A stretch of DNA of 52,500 bases, from NCBI RefSeq assembly GCF_964340395.1, contig NC_135560.1, positions 9,080,098 to 9,132,597 on the forward strand, written 5' to 3'. A program made the translations under genes and the position numbers. Numbering within the stretch: the stretch's first letter is position 1; the number at the start of each line of letters is the position of its first letter. This DNA comes from Glandiceps talaboti (taxonomy: Eukaryota; Hemichordata; Enteropneusta; Spengelidae). This document shows, in pieces, positions 51,157 to 52,500 of this stretch. The notes under the pieces are model-generated. The model ran no database searches. It was given only the letters and a program-made list of their open reading frames with translations, and was not told the DNA's origin.

Positions 51157-52500
51157 AAATAGCGCCAATGGCGTTGTAACACACCTGTACAGCTTTTAAA
51201 AATGTTTATCCATGCTAGGTATAGGTGTTTTTGCTGAATGAATCCCCAGTTGCATATCCAGCCCTGCGCAATAAACACGATTATTTGGCTGTTGCTATGG
51301 GCGTGGTCATACTGCAAGACATATTTGCATACATTTTAAATCTTCGATCACTCATTTATGAATAATTTATGATCATCATACGGCTGTTGCTATGGACGTG
51401 GTCTTGTTGTTAGGTACATTTGCAAACATTTTTTGGAGGTTTATTTATTGTCATTGTTATCTTTGCAATATACATGATCAATTGGCTGTTGCTATCGGCG
51501 TGGTATTGTTGCTAGGCACATTTACATACATTTGTAAAATGTTTGTTCACTTGTCTATTAATCCCCGTTGTTATCTTTGTGAAATACAACACCGTTTGAC
51601 TGTTGCCTTGGGCGTGGTCATGCGCGCTAGGGATATTTGCATACATGTTTTTAAATGTTTACTGACTAGCGTACCTGATGATGTTGTTATTTTGTTATAC
51701 TGGCATTTAGTTGTTGCTCGGGCAATTGTGTCAAATTGTTTTGAACAATATCTGCAGAATAACACTTCTAGAAACACCTCACTAAATTTCAGTCTCATTG
51801 ACTAAGTAGTTTGTGAGATATAAGTTTTTGGCCAAAAACCTTATTTAACATCACTCTTAGAAAACCGGAGATAGACATTTTAGACGTGGAGGAGAACTTT
51901 TAATGTTACTAATGTTCAGTTGATAATTATTAGGGTCCCTATTGTACGGTCGATCTAGACGTTTACTAGCTCTCGTAAGCAGCTATTTCCCAGGGTTATT
52001 AAAGTTGCAACGTTATATAGAGCTAGAAAACTCAATGGCATCAAAGTGCCGGGCAAAATCAGCCCCCTAGACATTGCGAGTGGGACTTTGGCAAACAATG
52101 TGCCAGATGTTCAGATGTTCTGGGACTGAAAGCATTTCAGGCAATTGTGTCAAATTGTTTTGAACAATATCTGCAGAATAACACTTCTAGAAACACCTCA
52201 CTAAATTTCAGTCTCATTGACTAAGTAGTTTGTGAGATATAAGTTTTTGGCCAAAATTCACACTTTTACAACCTTATTTGCATATCGCTGATGAGATCAC
52301 TATATTCATCTATACACCTCCAGATGCATCCCCATTAAATTTCAACCAAATCTGCTCATTAGTTTTGGAATTACAGATTTGTGACCAAAACAACATATAC
52401 TATAGTATTTAGCCTTAATTTGCATATCACCGATGGGATCATCATGTCATGTACAAATCTTAATCTACACATCCCTACGAACGGTCCCACCAAATTTCAG
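51157..52500 (+). repeat. Second copy of the 1.3-kb dispersed repeat, cut by the window end
   Basis: Left end AGCGCCAATGGCG then CACACCTGTACAG, matching 44858. Tandem units with GGCTGTTGCTATGG-CGTGG lie at 51285, 51381, 51482 and 51594, with a last degenerate one at 51705. The AATTTCAGTCTCATTGAC and TTTGCATATC paragraphs follow. It differs from the first copy by a 117-bp exact direct duplication around a unique 302-bp segment (51838-52139). Confidence 0.65.

Overview
This is eukaryotic nuclear DNA: AT-rich, intron-rich, and full of microsatellites, minisatellites and transposon pieces. Three protein genes can be rebuilt exon by exon with GT-AG introns and matching phases. Their families, small exons, intron sizes and repeat load fit a marine invertebrate (non-vertebrate deuterostome or lophotrochozoan). 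The sequence alone does not decide which. No prokaryotic operon, CRISPR array, rRNA or intact tRNA gene was seen.

Layout. (1) 330-5867, plus strand: the last six coding exons of DAP3 (mitochondrial ribosomal protein mS29); its 5' part lies outside the window. (2) 5868-9465: convergent intergenic DNA with an (ATGT)/(ACGT) microsatellite and a GC-rich patch. (3) 37630 down to 9466, minus strand: a 14-exon gene for a 1162-residue SWIM zinc-finger protein of the ZSWIM4/5/6/8 group, with a 58-nt first exon and an 11-kb first intron. Its introns carry a 32-bp minisatellite, a tRNA-derived SINE, a LINE fragment holding a 37-bp minisatellite, a Harbinger-like fragment and several foldback elements. 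(4) 37631-42348: the ZSWIM promoter, then intergenic DNA. (5) 47229 down to 42349, minus strand: a three-coding-exon gene for a 319-residue ankyrin-repeat and SOCS-box (ASB) protein, probably with a non-coding first exon and promoter near 49533-49690. A 50/51-bp minisatellite lies in its 5' intron and a dispersed repeat of about 1.3 kb in its second coding intron. (6) 49700-52500: intergenic DNA ending in a second copy of that dispersed repeat.

Functional picture. DAP3 belongs to mitochondrial translation. The ZSWIM and ASB products both belong to families that act as substrate receptors of cullin-RING ubiquitin ligases, so two such receptors lie side by side on one strand; whether this means anything is unknown. 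I found no clear new multi-gene system. The points most worth a second look are the divergent ZSWIM protein with an altered zinc signature, an Arg at the usual Walker B Asp position in DAP3, minisatellites with higher-order structure (one touching a splice site), and several undescribed repeat or foldback families.
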